Assembly (NCBI GenBank): GCA_018524725.1 | Contig: JAEUWP010000506.1 | Location: 1 to 64,000, forward strand | DNA length: 64,000 nucleotides | Reading direction: 5' to 3' | Origin: Podaxis mareebaensis | Taxonomy: Eukaryota; Basidiomycota; Agaricomycetes; Agaricales; Agaricaceae | Shown here: positions 11,427-23,105 of the stretch, piece by piece | Layout of the letters: the number at the start of each line of letters is the position of its first letter | How positions within the stretch are numbered: position 1 is the stretch's first letter | Notes under the pieces: generated by a model | Database searches by the model: none | What the model was told of the DNA's origin: nothing | What the model saw: only the letters and a program-made list of their open reading frames with translations | Made by a program: the position numbers and the translations under genes

Positions 11427-13567
11427 CTAATCATCACACAATCCCAAGTCTGTGGCTTTAATTTGCATGGCCTAAAAGAGTATCCCGTGAGGCTAAGCAA
11501 GATAGAGCGGACCCAGACTTACTAATTGCTTGGACCCATATCGTGCATGTTGGCAACTTCCACCGCCGTACCATAACTGAGCTAACATCAGAAGAGATAG
11601 TAGTGGGGTTTGAGTGGTACGACTTACCGCCGGATGGCCTGTCGGCCTAAAAACATTCCTGAGCTCTCCTTCTTCATCAATGCCCCAGATGGGGCCAGCA
11701 CGGTCAATCGTGTCCTTGCCAAAGATCCTCGCGAAGTCATGGTGTATCGAGTGGTAACCAGTCCTGACAATGGTTCAAGTCAAGGTCAAGTTGTAGTAAC
11801 GAAACAAGCACATACGCGAAAATGACGGCGTCCGCAGGTATCTCTGAGCCATCAGAGAAGACTACGGAGTTTTCCTTTAGCTCGGCCACTTCTACTCCGT
11901 GTTTGACCTTCACCCTCCCAGAGATCACCAGTTTCGAACATCCAACATCAAGAACTGTAAGTGCCGTGAGCTTTTGGGAGCCTTAATTGAGGAGAACGAC
12001 GTACTGTAACCTGCAACTCATAGTCATAAGATTAAAGAGTTCCCGGGATCAAAAATCGACGCACCTCCACCTCTCTCCAAGGCTTGGAAGAGCACACCCT
12101 CGTGGTCCTCACCGTCATTGACAATCATACCCTTCTCTCTGAGACCCCTGTACAGCTCTGCATACTTCCCTTCCTCTCCTCCACCTCCAGCCTTCATGGC
12201 TCTGCTAATAATCCTCGCGAGCTTGAGAGGTATCGAAGCGGCCTTGAAATCGGCAATATCAGTAGGGACAGACCCGTCGTCAGGCCATGAATGCGTCAGT
12301 AGATTTGTCATAGTCTCTGCCGGGACTAGCGTCGACTCGGACCGCTGTACCAGCGTGATTGATCCCGCACAAGTCGATAAGTCTACACAGATATCACCTG
12401 CCGTATTCCCGGCACCGACTACTACGACGTTTTTGTTGGTGAAGGGTACCGGTGAGTTGTACTCGGCACCGTGAATGACAGTGCCTTTGAAGGTCTCGAG
12501 GTTTTTGACCTTGGGAATCATCGGTTTGCCCAGTATTCCCATGCAACAGACGATGTGGGCCGGATGAAGAGTGACTCGCTGGCCTGCGCGGTCAATAGTT
12601 ATTGTCCAGCGCTTTGTTGATTCATCGTACACGGGGGTAGAGTCCTCGGCGGGTTTTGAACTAGTCCAGATTGTCAGGTCCTGAGCATCGGCGTACTGTT
12701 CTACCCAATTGGCAAGTTTGTCTTTCGGCGCATGAAGTGGCCAGTTATCAGGAAAACGCTGATATAAGACTACCGCGGTAATGTCAGCCTTCGGTGGTGG
12801 AGTATTGGGATGTTACGCACAATGATCGTGCATCCGAGTACTGTGCAACGTTAGGGAATTATATCGATTTCGCCAGGCACTGCCAAGCCGAGGTTGAGCG
12901 TCTATAACCAATGTAGGAATGTTCATCTGCTTGAAGCGTGCAGCAACCTGTACACCTATTTGACCTGCACCAACTGAAACACCCGGTTAGTAGCACATCA
13001 ACGCTTTGATATCGATAAATCCTTACTGATCAGTACGCGGGGGTTTTCTTCATTATCCTTCCTTCTAGCAGCGAGAACACTTGGCCAGGGGGTACTGTGA
13101 TCACCGTAAACTCCAAGTTGATCGCCGTACGCTCCAAGTTCTCGGCCAGTTTCCTCGTAGCCCTTGAGATCCGTGGCAATCATGTAGACTGCAAAAGCTC
13201 TCCAGACACCGTCCGCTTCTTGGATAAGTTGAACGTATCCCTGGCCCCACTGGATATCCGTTTCGAACAAGAAACCGGACAGGATTCCCTGATGATGGGG
13301 ACCGACCTGTCCTCGCTCAGGTGCGAGGAATTTGCGAGTGTCGACGCGGAAGTTGGAGAAAGACCTCGGAAGGAGTCCCTGCGATAAGTGATGATGGACT
13401 TTATCACGGCCATGAAGAGTACGGTTGTTCCAGGAGAATATCTGGCTCTCGCGAAGCCAGCAATCCTGAGTGAAAGACTCGGATGCCACCTGAGGATTCT
13501 TTTGTTGGAGGGCAGCCCCGAAAGTGGAGAGCCAGGAGGCGACGATGGAGTTTGGATCCAAGCTCAT
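11427..13567 (-). CDS. Flavin-containing monooxygenase with N-terminal SnoaL/NTF2-like domain, eight exons
   Basis: Exons 13027-13567, 12821-12973, 12065-12769, 12005-12010 (6 nt), 11816-11954, 11628-11763, 11523-11576 and 11427-11471, about 592 aa; all introns 50-54 nt and phase-consistent. The family uses FAD and NADPH to oxygenate small substrates. Residues 1-170 (MSLDPNSIVASWLSTFG...) look like a SnoaL/NTF2-like domain, as in many basidiomycete FMO-like proteins. The FAD site IIGAGQIGVQVA follows at about 181, formed across intron 1, which has a perfect ACTAAC branch site. Then come LTLHSTRMHDH and FPDNWP, the FMO fingerprint FKGTVIHGAEY, the NADPH site VVVVGAGNTAGD (about 346), FATGYHS formed across intron 5, and a C terminus SKQLAMQIKATDLGL. 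All expected motifs are present, so it is probably functional. Substrate unknown. The 6-nt exon could be skipped in frame, giving a 110-nt intron instead. Confidence 0.88.
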
Positions 13568-15398
13568 GATGAAGCGCGATGAGGGTGGTTATCGTGAAGG
13601 TGTCGATGCAGACTGGGCAAGGAAAAGCCAGACACTAGCTTCTTAAATACCCTAGGTATGTGTCCGATGGTTCTCGGGGACGTAATTTCAGGATTGTTGA
13701 TATTTCCGAGCGACTGTGAGAGTCATATGTGAATGAATAATCCATTGTACTAGATAGAGCGGATGATGACGCAAGTATTCGGCTGGTGTTATCAAGTGCC
13801 AGATCCCCGAGCTGCCTAAATTGTATGAGCATCTTGCCAGTAAACTGTGTCGAGTAGCGGCTTGAGGACGGCCAGTAAGAAGCCCCGAGAAGCCGACGGC
13901 GATGCTGAAGAATGGGTCTATATTTGGGAAGAGTGATGAGCGGATACGCAAGCCTGACGGCAGGGGGTTTCGCGTTGGGGCGGCAGCTAATGCCATAAAG
14001 CGCGCCCAACGGATTAAACAAGGGCTGAGCGCTGATATGTGGAGATGGCGACAACGCGTCAGCTACTGTACCTCCAAGTTATTGGCCCATCCCATTTGGA
14101 AGCTAGGGGTAACGTCACGGCGTCACGTAGCCTCAGATCACAGCTGGTGTAATGCATGTAATAATAGACGACAAGCTTATGACTAACGTAGCGCCTTCTC
14201 CACTTGAAATCATCCCTTCTCTCGTCGCGCAACCACGTAGGCTGTCATTTTTTCTCCTCCCGAGACATAAATCCTACTCTTGACCACCCGACTCAATGCA
14301 AACTCGGACCCCGCGGCCGCGTCCTCGGTCAAGGACGCATTCACTATGGACTACGTGACCCATGCTCTTGCATATATACCTGACGGACAGGGTTATGGTA
14401 CCATTTCAACTGGAGGTCATATTACAGCGCCTGCTTCCTCAGGAGAAAAAGCTGCGCCTTCAAGTATCATGGGCTATTGATAGTGTGGGTCACGTCTGGC
14501 CTGTTAAAGACTTGCATTCCATTCAGTGTTTAATATACTTGTGAGAGCCGGGTCGCATGGTATGTGTTGATTGAGATAATAAGGCTAAGAGGAGGCTGGG
14601 GGATACCGAAGTACAAAACACTTTATCATCGATGGCGTTGAATTCGGATGGGACGGAACCGGCAACAGAGGTGCGTTATGTGTGGACGAGGCGGGGCTGA
14701 AAACGTCCAACCAGTGTGTGGCCATCGTCGAGGAGGTCACGGTGCGTTGCTAAAACTATCACTAAGCGCCTGTATTCATTGTTCTTTCCGCCTAATGTCT
14801 AGCCAGGAAACTAGACTATACTGTACCTCGCATCGACTTTGGACGTATCATATCACACCAGCAACGTTCAAATCGAAGACTCGTCATGCCCGGTATCCCC
14901 TTACTGGCCAGGTCCAAACATCAACACACCCATAAATTCACGGCACTGCTACTTGTGGGCCTCTCACCAACACTTGACCACTAGCCTTCACATTCATGAT
15001 AGCCTTCTCTGGTTCTGTTTATTGCCAAAGGCATAGTTGAATTGTTATGCATTTTAATATATGGGCTTCCATCACGCTCTGGTCACACAACACAGCGATG
15101 CTCATTTCCTTATTCACTCTTCCACGCTTTCTCCTCCCTAGGCTATCCTGAGCCCTTGACTAATCCACAAACCCCCTGTTTCTACTTAATATCATCAAAC
15201 GCTTGGGGTTCAACAGCAGCATGCGTCTCGACTGGACCAGAATACGCACAATCTGGCCGTGCGGTGCCTCTTAGCTTCGTTCAGCATCATCCTGGCAGGT
15301 GCAACAAGACTTAGGTTATCTGGAATGCGTTGTTAACCGTTTTTTACTCGTATATGTATATATATGCTTTTATAGGGTTCGGTGGAACTCATCGTCTA
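13568..15398. other. Intergenic stretch, nothing supported
   Basis: Motif-less ORFs on both strands (13635-14054 -, 13902-14186 +, 14280-14480 +). No exon chain I can defend. The end near 15,300-15,398 may hold eroded sequence of the lectin copy next to it. Confidence 0.35.
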
Positions 15399-15540
15399 CC
15401 GGGATCTCGAGCACGAGTTGCGAACTTTGTTGATCAAGCAGCCCTGCTTGTAAGTACTCCCACATTTGGTCGTTGAGTTGGGAACCTTGGGGTTGGTGAG
15501 GACTATGTTCGCAGCAGACTATACAACGAAATCTGGGAAA
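15399..15540 (-). pseudogene. Relic of a second ricin-B-type lectin exon
   Basis: The minus strand reads QGSQLNDQMWEYLQAGLL followed by SSQLVLEIP. This is the same beta-trefoil pattern as exon 2 of the lectin at 9555-10103 (NQLWKYDNGFL, SGLALEVP). It is followed by a possible GTAGAC donor at the matching place. I cannot find a convincing first or last exon around it, so it is called a remnant. It is not a recent copy, because wording and spacing differ. Confidence 0.6.
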
Positions 15541-15929
15541 GGAAACCTATGATAGGTCATGAAGGGATAACTATCGCGGAAGTGGGAATAAAGAATCAAG
15601 TCAATTTACTTAGGTTGAATACTTCGAGTTCTTGCTGTTATATTCCAAGCTTGCAGACGCCGAAATGCAGCCATACATTCAAAATAAAGTGGATAGCAGG
15701 TCGTTGACTTTAGAATGACTACAAAATGAGACAAGTCATGTACAACAACGAAAACATTTTATCCAGAAAATGGTAAGTGAAATTTAAACGTAGACGAAAA
15801 TCCACCTATTAGAGTAAGGCTTTGTACCGTACATCACGCGAGGAGCATGGCTGGGGGGAGGCAAACAACGTTCCGGAGAAATTCATTAAAGAAGAAAGAA
15901 AGAACCAATGTGCTATAAGGAAACTTTTC

Positions 15930-16071
15930 CTAGTGAACACCCAGTCCCAAGTCCGTGGATTCGATTTGCATCGGCCAGGGGTCATCCCAGTGTACCAAAC
16001 ATAGAGTGAACCTCGACAGGCCAGCGGTTTGGACCCGTCTCGTGCATGTTGAAAACTTCCATCATAGTGCC
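15930..16071 (-). pseudogene. Relic of the last two exons of a second SnoaL-FMO-type monooxygenase
   Basis: The minus strand at 15930-15977 reads PMQIESTDLGL and ends in TAG at the same place as the last exon of the intact gene (AMQIKATDLGL..stop). At about 16021-16071 the DNA matches the penultimate exon (AACATGCACGA and GGGTCCAA are shared), with the intervening intron still recognisable. Upstream exons are not found, so this is a 3' remnant. It lies upstream of the lectin relic on the minus strand, the order seen for the intact pair. Confidence 0.72.
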
Positions 16072-16605
16072 ACGTCTAAAGCATATAGTAAAGGCAAACC
16101 AAGTTCAGGGTCTAGGTGCGAACGTACTCCACTCAAAAGAATCCTGTTTCCATGAAGAACGAAGGAGGATACACCCATTTTTCTCCTATCTTTTTCCAGA
16201 TCCTGAGTCGAGGTTATTTGATTAAGTTCGGAAAGCGTCATTACATGCTTCATTCCCTCAGGTGTCACATTTGTCAGGTGTCTGCCTCTGCAGAGCTCCG
16301 AAGGTCACGTATCAAGCCCAAGCCCGTAACTTTACAACAAGGATATGATATTTCATTGCCAAGGTGCCGGCACGGTAATTAGTACATATGTAGATTATCT
16401 GAATAGCTGGAAAATACGTGTATCTATTCAATTCCGTCATCCACGAAGAGTCGTGCAGATTTAGAAACAAAGTGAGTAGGTTATAATTATGGTCGAAGAT
16501 ATCCTGGCCCATACTGTGTAGGCTTTTGCAGATCAGCCCATTGTTGGTTCCTGCACTGATCAGACACTCTGCAGGCACATCAAAAAGAGAACGACGGGAG
16601 GAGAG

Positions 16606-17332
16606 TCAACTCCTCCTATCCAGGTGCATGATGCTGTAGCCGCCAAAAGACCAACTGTCAAACCCCCAGACCTCCCCGTTCCCTAATAATAAATCATGTC
16701 CAGCTGGGAAGGTGCAGAGGCTGTGCGTAGGCAGCCCAGAGACGAAGCGACTCCAGACTGCAGCAGCCAAAACGTTCGAAGACCCTCCGTTGCGGTCCCT
16801 AAAGGCTCTCTCAACTCTCGCCTTCATATCTGGCAGCAATTTGGAGTAAGTCAAGTCGAAGTCAATGGGTCGCACGACTTCGTCTCGAAGATGTTGGAGC
16901 GCATCCAACGCGCTGACCGCTTCACTCGATAAAAGCGTGCCAATATGGGAGGCAGGTGTATGGACGTGAATTGGAGATCTGAGTTCGATGGTCTCCAACG
17001 TGACTCGTTGAGCCGCTGTAAAGTTGGAGGAGAGTTCGAGAGGATAGGTGTCCTCCACGTAGACATCAGGCATGCCATCACCGGAGGGCGATCCGGGAAG
17101 TCGAACTGTCCCGATGCGGGGAGCTCTGGGAGGGGTCTATAGAATGATTTAATGACCTTCAAGTGATTACGTCGATAGAAATCATACCTGAGATGGTACG
17201 GTGGCAACCACTCCGCTATGAACGGGACATGGTGAGGATTCTATGAGAGCCTGAGAAGCACTGATGAGCTGTGACTGAACAAGATCCACGTGAAGCTAAG
17301 CGTACATGGTGTGGAACGTAGACAAGGACCAT
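16606..17332 (-). CDS. Small three-exon gene of unknown family, paralogue of 446-1176
   Basis: Exons 17306-17332, 17188-17250 and 16606-17136, about 206 aa; introns of 55 and 51 nt (GTACGC..CTCAG, GTATGA..TATAG). The exon number, exon sizes and intron phases match those modelled for 446-1176, and the proteins share CPVH, PP.APRIGT, SPIHVHTPASHIG, W.RFVSG and a C-terminal DLLLGNGEVWGFD block. No known domain is recognised. The two copies are clearly diverged, so both have probably been kept under selection. The ORF-internal Met at 17073 is a possible alternative start, but the conserved upstream block argues for the longer protein. It ends with TGA. Confidence 0.7.
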
Positions 17333-18180
17333 CTTAAGAGCTGGACTTAGGGGAAGATATGACCGCGATGACTAGAGGAAGGACTGAATGTTGTTCTACT
17401 TATACCTCGCGAGGTGGGAACTGGAAAAGTAATCACTGGAATTCGAGAAGCTAGAGGCTGTACTACGCTGATAGAGAGCCTATGTCACCCTATAGTGGCC
17501 GGGCCGCTCTGAGCGTTCAAGTTGGCCAGTGCAGTTAGCCGCCGGTAAGTCAAGTGCTTGGTTACAGACGCCATCGTCATCACTAATCAGCGCCCCTATC
17601 GGATTTCATTGATTCACCGTTTTAGCTCGAGCCACTCACTGGGTGGATCTTCGAATCAGATTTTGCAACTAGCTTCGAGAATCTGTAGGCAGTGGCACCC
17701 TTAGGCAAGCGCCTCCCCAAGCCTTTTCTCCCGTAGGCTCGCTATTATTGGCCTCGAGGGCTGTGGTTCACACTCATGGCAACCTTCTCCCTTCCAACGG
17801 GATATATCATCATTAACCGGATGCAGCTTCCACACCATCCGGAATACTCTAGGCTTGGGAGACTATAGAACAAGACTCGGCGGATTCACCATGTCACCAC
17901 CCAACCAGTTTGACCACATTCCCATGAGGGGGGAGGGAAAGTTGTTTGGTGAATGAAGCCACATGACATTCTAGGGTCTATCGACCAACCAGTGAGAGAC
18001 ATTCGAGAATGTGGTTCGCGCGTCCTCGCCTTTTTTAACAGATAGTCCCCCCTCGCCCAGATGACAGCTACGGAACGTGCATGGCAACCCCAGTGACACT
18101 GTCTTTCCCGTGCCTTGGGGCTATAAGTACCCGCCGGGTGCTTGCACCACCACTGGACCTGTCATATTAGCTTCATTTAA
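17333..18180. other. Intergenic stretch at the edge of the repeat cluster
   Basis: No gene seen. CpG is still common here (for example around 18,010-18,030). From about 18.2 kb CpG thins out, and by 18.8 kb it is almost absent, which marks the border to old transposon DNA. Confidence 0.4.
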
Positions 18181-18799
18181 ATTAGTACATTGCAGGCTAG
18201 TAATCCGTCCTCCTTAGTACCATGGTGGAGCCTGATGGATATGGCCCGGACTCTATATACAAAGGTGACTACAAAAGTGATCCTTTTTGCGACAACACTT
18301 GACATGAGAGCCATCAGCAAAAATTCGAAATGATCATTCACACTGAATTTAGCACAAAGAGTCATCACCATTGAAAGAATAGTAAAATCTGTGGAATGGC
18401 TCTGGAGGATGAGGAGATGTGGCTTCCCGAGAGGGTCGGATATTGTGGATCAGAAAAAAGCATAGCCTAAACTGTTATGGTCTGATGGTGCAGGGCATGC
18501 TCAAGCATGAATGTGATTTCCTGACCTCCAACCTGGCTTGTGACCCACATACAAAATTTAAATACATTGCCATTTAACTCCTGAATGAGACCAGCCATAT
18601 GTACTGTACCATAGTGGAGGGCTTGGGAAAACCTGCCAACAATCCATTGAAGGACCAGTTGTTAGGCTGGTCCTTATCACTGGTCACCTAAGCTTTGCTA
18701 GGGGGTGGCTATCTCACTAGATGGTTCGCAGAGGTGCTAGGATCTAGCAAGAAGGATCACGGTAAGTAGGTGGCAAGGCAAGTGTCCAGTTAAGCACAC

Positions 18800-21700
18800 T
18801 TAGAGGTCAAACTTCTATTAGTTGAGCAAATGACCAATAGAGAGTTTACTACCACACTGATCATGAACTAACATCAATCACAGAGTTAAGAAAATAACAC
18901 TGAGATTTGAGAATATAGGAAGCTTGCACTTCCAGTACATGAGTGGCTATTTAAGCTTTACTTCTAAGGTCCAAATTCAGTAACTATGATGAAGTAAAGC
19001 TATGAGTCCAAGAGAGTCAACAGAAGCATAACTATGGAGTGGAGCAAGACAAGAATAGAAACTAGACAAGAAAGGAAACTAACTAAGTAAGGAAACAGTT
19101 CAAGTCTGAGTTCATCTGTGATGCAAGGGTACAAGACAAAAAGTCTGTAGTAGAGAGATAGGAAGGGAACTATTTTCAGTTTTATATTACAAGTCCATAT
19201 CAGGATAAAGATGTCCATCAGAGGAATCAGAAGAGTAAGAGTCGGGAGATGAGGTGGAACTGGGAACAGTGAAGTTCCCTGCTGAAGGCATTGAGTCAGA
19301 AGAGTCTGACTCATGAAGGAAGATGAGGCTGCGATTTGGGGAGGATGATGATGATGATGATATGTTGGCAGTAACATATGGTAGTGGATATGGCAGGGGA
19401 TCACCAATGGGTTCTTCTGGGTTTGACTCATCAATACCTGGAATGTTGGAGTCGATGCTGTGGAGGGGTGGAAGCTGAGTGTGATGGGGAGGGATAGCCA
19501 GAGGTTTGTCAGAGTTAGGATTGACACAGTAGACTTCCACTTCTTGGAAGTAGAATCCATGTGCAACTTTGTACTTGATGATATGCAGGATGACCTCAGG
19601 TGGATACATCATGTAGGGATGAAGGAATATGATTGGTTCTCCTGCATAAGGGATCATCTTCCAACTGTGGGCCCAGGCAGAGTTGAAGTTATTATGGATC
19701 ATTTGGATGTATAACCCATCAGGATCAAAGATGTGGGTGAAGGGAGCATTCTCCCAGGTGATACGTAATATTTCTGTCATCATGCAGTCAGTCTCATAGA
19801 AGATTGGTCCAGGCATTGGCCAGTCTTCAGAGAATAGGGAGGCATAGCCAGGGAGGTGACAGTTGGCAAATGCTTCATTACAATAATGAGTTGAATCTTC
19901 AGCTGGTATACCTGTATCTTGGGTGGTGGAATGGGAGGCGTTGGGAAGTCCAAGCTCATGGACTAAAGCATGATAAATGATGTTGCAGCAGGAGGTACCA
20001 GGCTGGTTCATAACATTCAGAGCAAGTTTTCTTGATTTGACTTGCAATGGAAGATTGCATGTATCTAGCCATACTTGGTCTCCTATGGAATAGGTGGGGA
20101 GTCAATAGTTGGCTGTGCATCTTGCCATAATTTGACAGGTGTGGTTGTGTGCTTGAATAGTGCAGTAGCAGGCTTCTGTTAATTGATTCATGTGGTCTTC
20201 TGCTGATGGGTTGTTTGTGGGTTCCATTTCTGTTGGAAATGCTTTTGGGGTATAGCCATAGAGTAGCTGGAATGGAGTTTCAGGGCATCTAGCATGGGGA
20301 CAATTGTTGTGACAAAATTTGTAAATTGGAAGGTATTTGCTCCATTCATTTGGGTCACTTGAAGTGGTGATGGCAAGGTAGGTTTCAATTTCTTGGTTGA
20401 AATGTTCAGTGGATCCATCAGTTTGTGGATAGTAAGCTGTAGAGTAAGTGGGCTTGATGTCAAGGAGTTTGTACAGTTCTTGCATTGCTTTGGATGCAAA
20501 TTGGGGGTTGCGATCTGAGATGACCTTATTGGGAAGGCCATATTGTGAAAATAGATGGTTGACCAAAATAGATGCTATGACTTGACTATCAGTGGTTTTT
20601 GTAGTAGGGACTAAAACCAGTTGTCAGAGGTTAAGATGCATCAAACATACAAACATAGGGCTACAGGGCCCAGTGCTGGAGGGTTCAAGCACTTTTGGAA
20701 GGGTGAAGGTAATGGCATACATATATCACTTCATTTCATGAAGATAACTGTTTTGATATTAGAAGGTGCTATGTGTTCCCAGAGGAAGCTATACACTCTG
20801 GTTAGCAGCTGTCTAGCAAAGGGTGAAGCCCAGTTTCCAATGCAAGATACAAGGCAAGGGACACTTGGAGATATACAGTGCAAAACAAGACAATTATACA
20901 GGCTAACTTATTCAGCAAGGATAATGGCACAGAAACCAAAACAGGACCCCTGATAAAATGAATAAACCATCCATCAAGAGAGTAAAGCATCCATCAATTG
21001 GTCTAGGGTGTAATGAAAGCAGTGAGAGATGCAAGAACATCCACTTGCAAAATAGGGCTTACTCCTTCCCACAAGCATGCATATCCACCTCTTCTAGTCA
21101 ATCCCAAAGCCATCCCAAGGTAGGATAAGGAAGAAGTGTGCTGCCTTGCATGTGATAGGCCTTGGCTACTCCTTACAACACCTGGTTCAGGTGCATTTTA
21201 CTCAAGATAGTGTGGTTAGATCAGGGCCACTGAGCCTCTGTGAGTTCAATTATTGGTTCATGAGAGGATAGGCCAGTCATGAGAATGCTCAGATTTGAAT
21301 TGATGTGCAATACACCAAATATGGGCAGTCTTGATGCCTCAGTATAAAGAAACACTACAAGGTAGGTTCAGTTGCATAAACCAGCCTAGCAAGTAACCAG
21401 AGGTACCTAGTACAATATTCATTACTAACAGAATACTGTAAAAGGGAAAAGATTAGATGGCTGTGCAAAATTGATGTGGGTACTCATAACTACTGAGGAA
21501 TCCTCATAGGTTACAGAAGCAATGAAGGAGTGGCAATTTGGAATGGACTGGAGCTAGGTTCAATAAGGAGCTGGAAAGCAATAATGTACCATGGGCCAGT
21601 GGAAGCCATCATCAAGGCTGAGGCCCTGAGGCCCAAAACTGGAACCAACAATAACTACCATAATTGAATGCATGTTGGGATCAGCTGCAGATTTGGACAT

Positions 21701-22665
21701 TGGGTGGTCATCAACATGCCACTGTCAGTAGCATATTGGGGGTGGACAGCTGAGGTAGCAACATGATACATTAGAATTGAAGAAACCTTCATTCATAACA
21801 TTCTTCAAGACATGAAGCACAGAGGTCAGGTATGATGCCTGTGTGACTTGTGATGATGGCTGAAGAGGGAAGATTACTAGACTGCATGTCCAAAAATGGG
21901 CTTGACTATTGCTATAGGGCTCCTAAAATGTCTGAAAGTGATTTAGCACTTTAGCCTTGTTGCAACCATGTGAATACAACAGACTCAACCTACTCTGTCA
22001 GAGATATATCATGAACACTGAACTAGAGGAGGAAACATTGGACAGAATTGAAAATTTCCAAGGAACTTCTGTGCAAAGAGTTCTCACTCAACTGATCAAT
22101 AACTAATGCAGCAGGTCAGAGAGAGGAAGACAGAATTATTGTAGTGACAATTGTTCTAGTTTTGAGAGGTCCTTAGATGAGCAACAAGGAGAGTGGTTTG
22201 TACAAGCCCAGCAAGAATATGAATAGGGAACATTCAACACTGTCATACTGGTTGCTCAAGGGGGCAGTGGATATCCACTCTGCTTTCTTCAATTTGGCCC
22301 CTCAGATTGGGTAAGCACTGCCATGTATCAGACTTGCCCATTTAAAAAAATAGAATGTGGTAATGTAACTGGAGGTGCCAATACATACATAATGCATACA
22401 TGCAGTGTGATGACCAATAAGGAGCATTGAGAACCAGAGGAACAGTGCCAAATGGTGCTTCATGTACTTGGTCTCCATATAAGAGTTGTAATAGCATCAA
22501 GAAGGAAAATATGGTAGTACACTAATTCACCTAAGATGTGCTGATGCCCCTGGGAGTAAATTTATCCAACCCTTTGAGCTCATATCCCTCCTTCAAATCT
22601 AGCTCTGTGAGTGTTAGACCCTCCTTCCCATATGAAGTCCAGTATCTGGAAAGTTGCAAGAATAG
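18800..22665 (-). mobile_element. Gypsy-D: old, decayed Ty3/gypsy relic
   Basis: Only the integrase end and a following ORF are still readable (20566 down to 19187). From 20,600 to 22,665 I see no readable coding, only CpG-free AT-leaning sequence that is probably decayed element or LTR. The left border is soft (18.2-18.9 kb). The higher border is the Gypsy-A LTR at 22,666. Confidence 0.6.
19187..20566 (-). pseudogene. pol: Gypsy-D integrase core continuing into a Ser-rich C-terminal extension
   Basis: One reading frame of 460 codons with a single internal TGA (about 20,100). The first 150 codons are a Ty3/gypsy integrase core: SDRNPQFAS gives the second Asp, PQTDGSTEHFNQE the Glu, then PFQLLYGY. 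The linker VWLDTCNLPLQ resembles the usual VWLDARNL of gypsy integrases, but at VKSRKLA the usual RRYGPF continuation is missing. The frame instead runs on for about 265 codons of unrelated sequence (EDWPMPGPIFYETD, WENAPFTHIFDPDG, IIFLHPYMMYPP) and ends in a Ser/Asp-rich tail. Either a deletion fused pol to a downstream ORF, or the fusion is original. It is surprisingly open for DNA that has lost nearly all CpG. Confidence 0.7.
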
Positions 22666-22936
22666 TGTAAGCCTACAAGGACTTACTTAGAGCTTTGACC
22701 TTAAGTTCACACTGATGTACAATAAATCCAATATATTGGGATATACATAGTGTAGATATAAGGTCAGCTGTCCTTACAACAGCTGACAATGAGGGTTATA
22801 AGGAATGTATAATTGATGGATTGAGTAATCCATTAAGGTCAATGACAAACAATAAAATAATTAATTAATTATTAACAAATGACTCAAAATAATTCAGAAC
22901 AAATGATAACATAACTGTAAGGGCCCAGCCCTTACA
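22666..22936 (-). repeat. 3' LTR of Gypsy-A
   Basis: 271 bp, ends TGTAAG...CTTACA in element orientation. Its first 21 bases form a perfect hairpin (TGTAAGGGC / GCCCTTACA) also found at the start of the Gypsy-B LTR. A purine-rich tract (ACAGGGGGTG) lies just upstream in element orientation, as expected for a plus-strand primer. The inner end is set by loss of similarity to the Gypsy-B LTR. Confidence 0.65.
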
Positions 22937-23105
22937 CACCCCCTGTTGAGACTGTAGAATACAGTCAAGAAAACTAAGACACAAGTAGTACAGCCACTTG
23001 TGATGATGAGTGAGAGATGGGGATGTATATAGTGCCCAGTCAGTAGAGAGGGTTGGATAAGGTGACAAGTCACCTTGTTGTAGGTATGGTGTTGAGTCAA
23101 CTTGC

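Noticed and set aside
13635..14054. 139-codon minus-strand ORF, considered as a small membrane protein
   Set aside because: The only hydrophobic stretch is short and shared between two overlapping frames; no family pattern holds up.
22861..22880. AT-rich ATTAATTAATTATTAA stretch as an origin or matrix site
   Set aside because: It lies inside the Gypsy-A LTR and has no consensus beyond low complexity.
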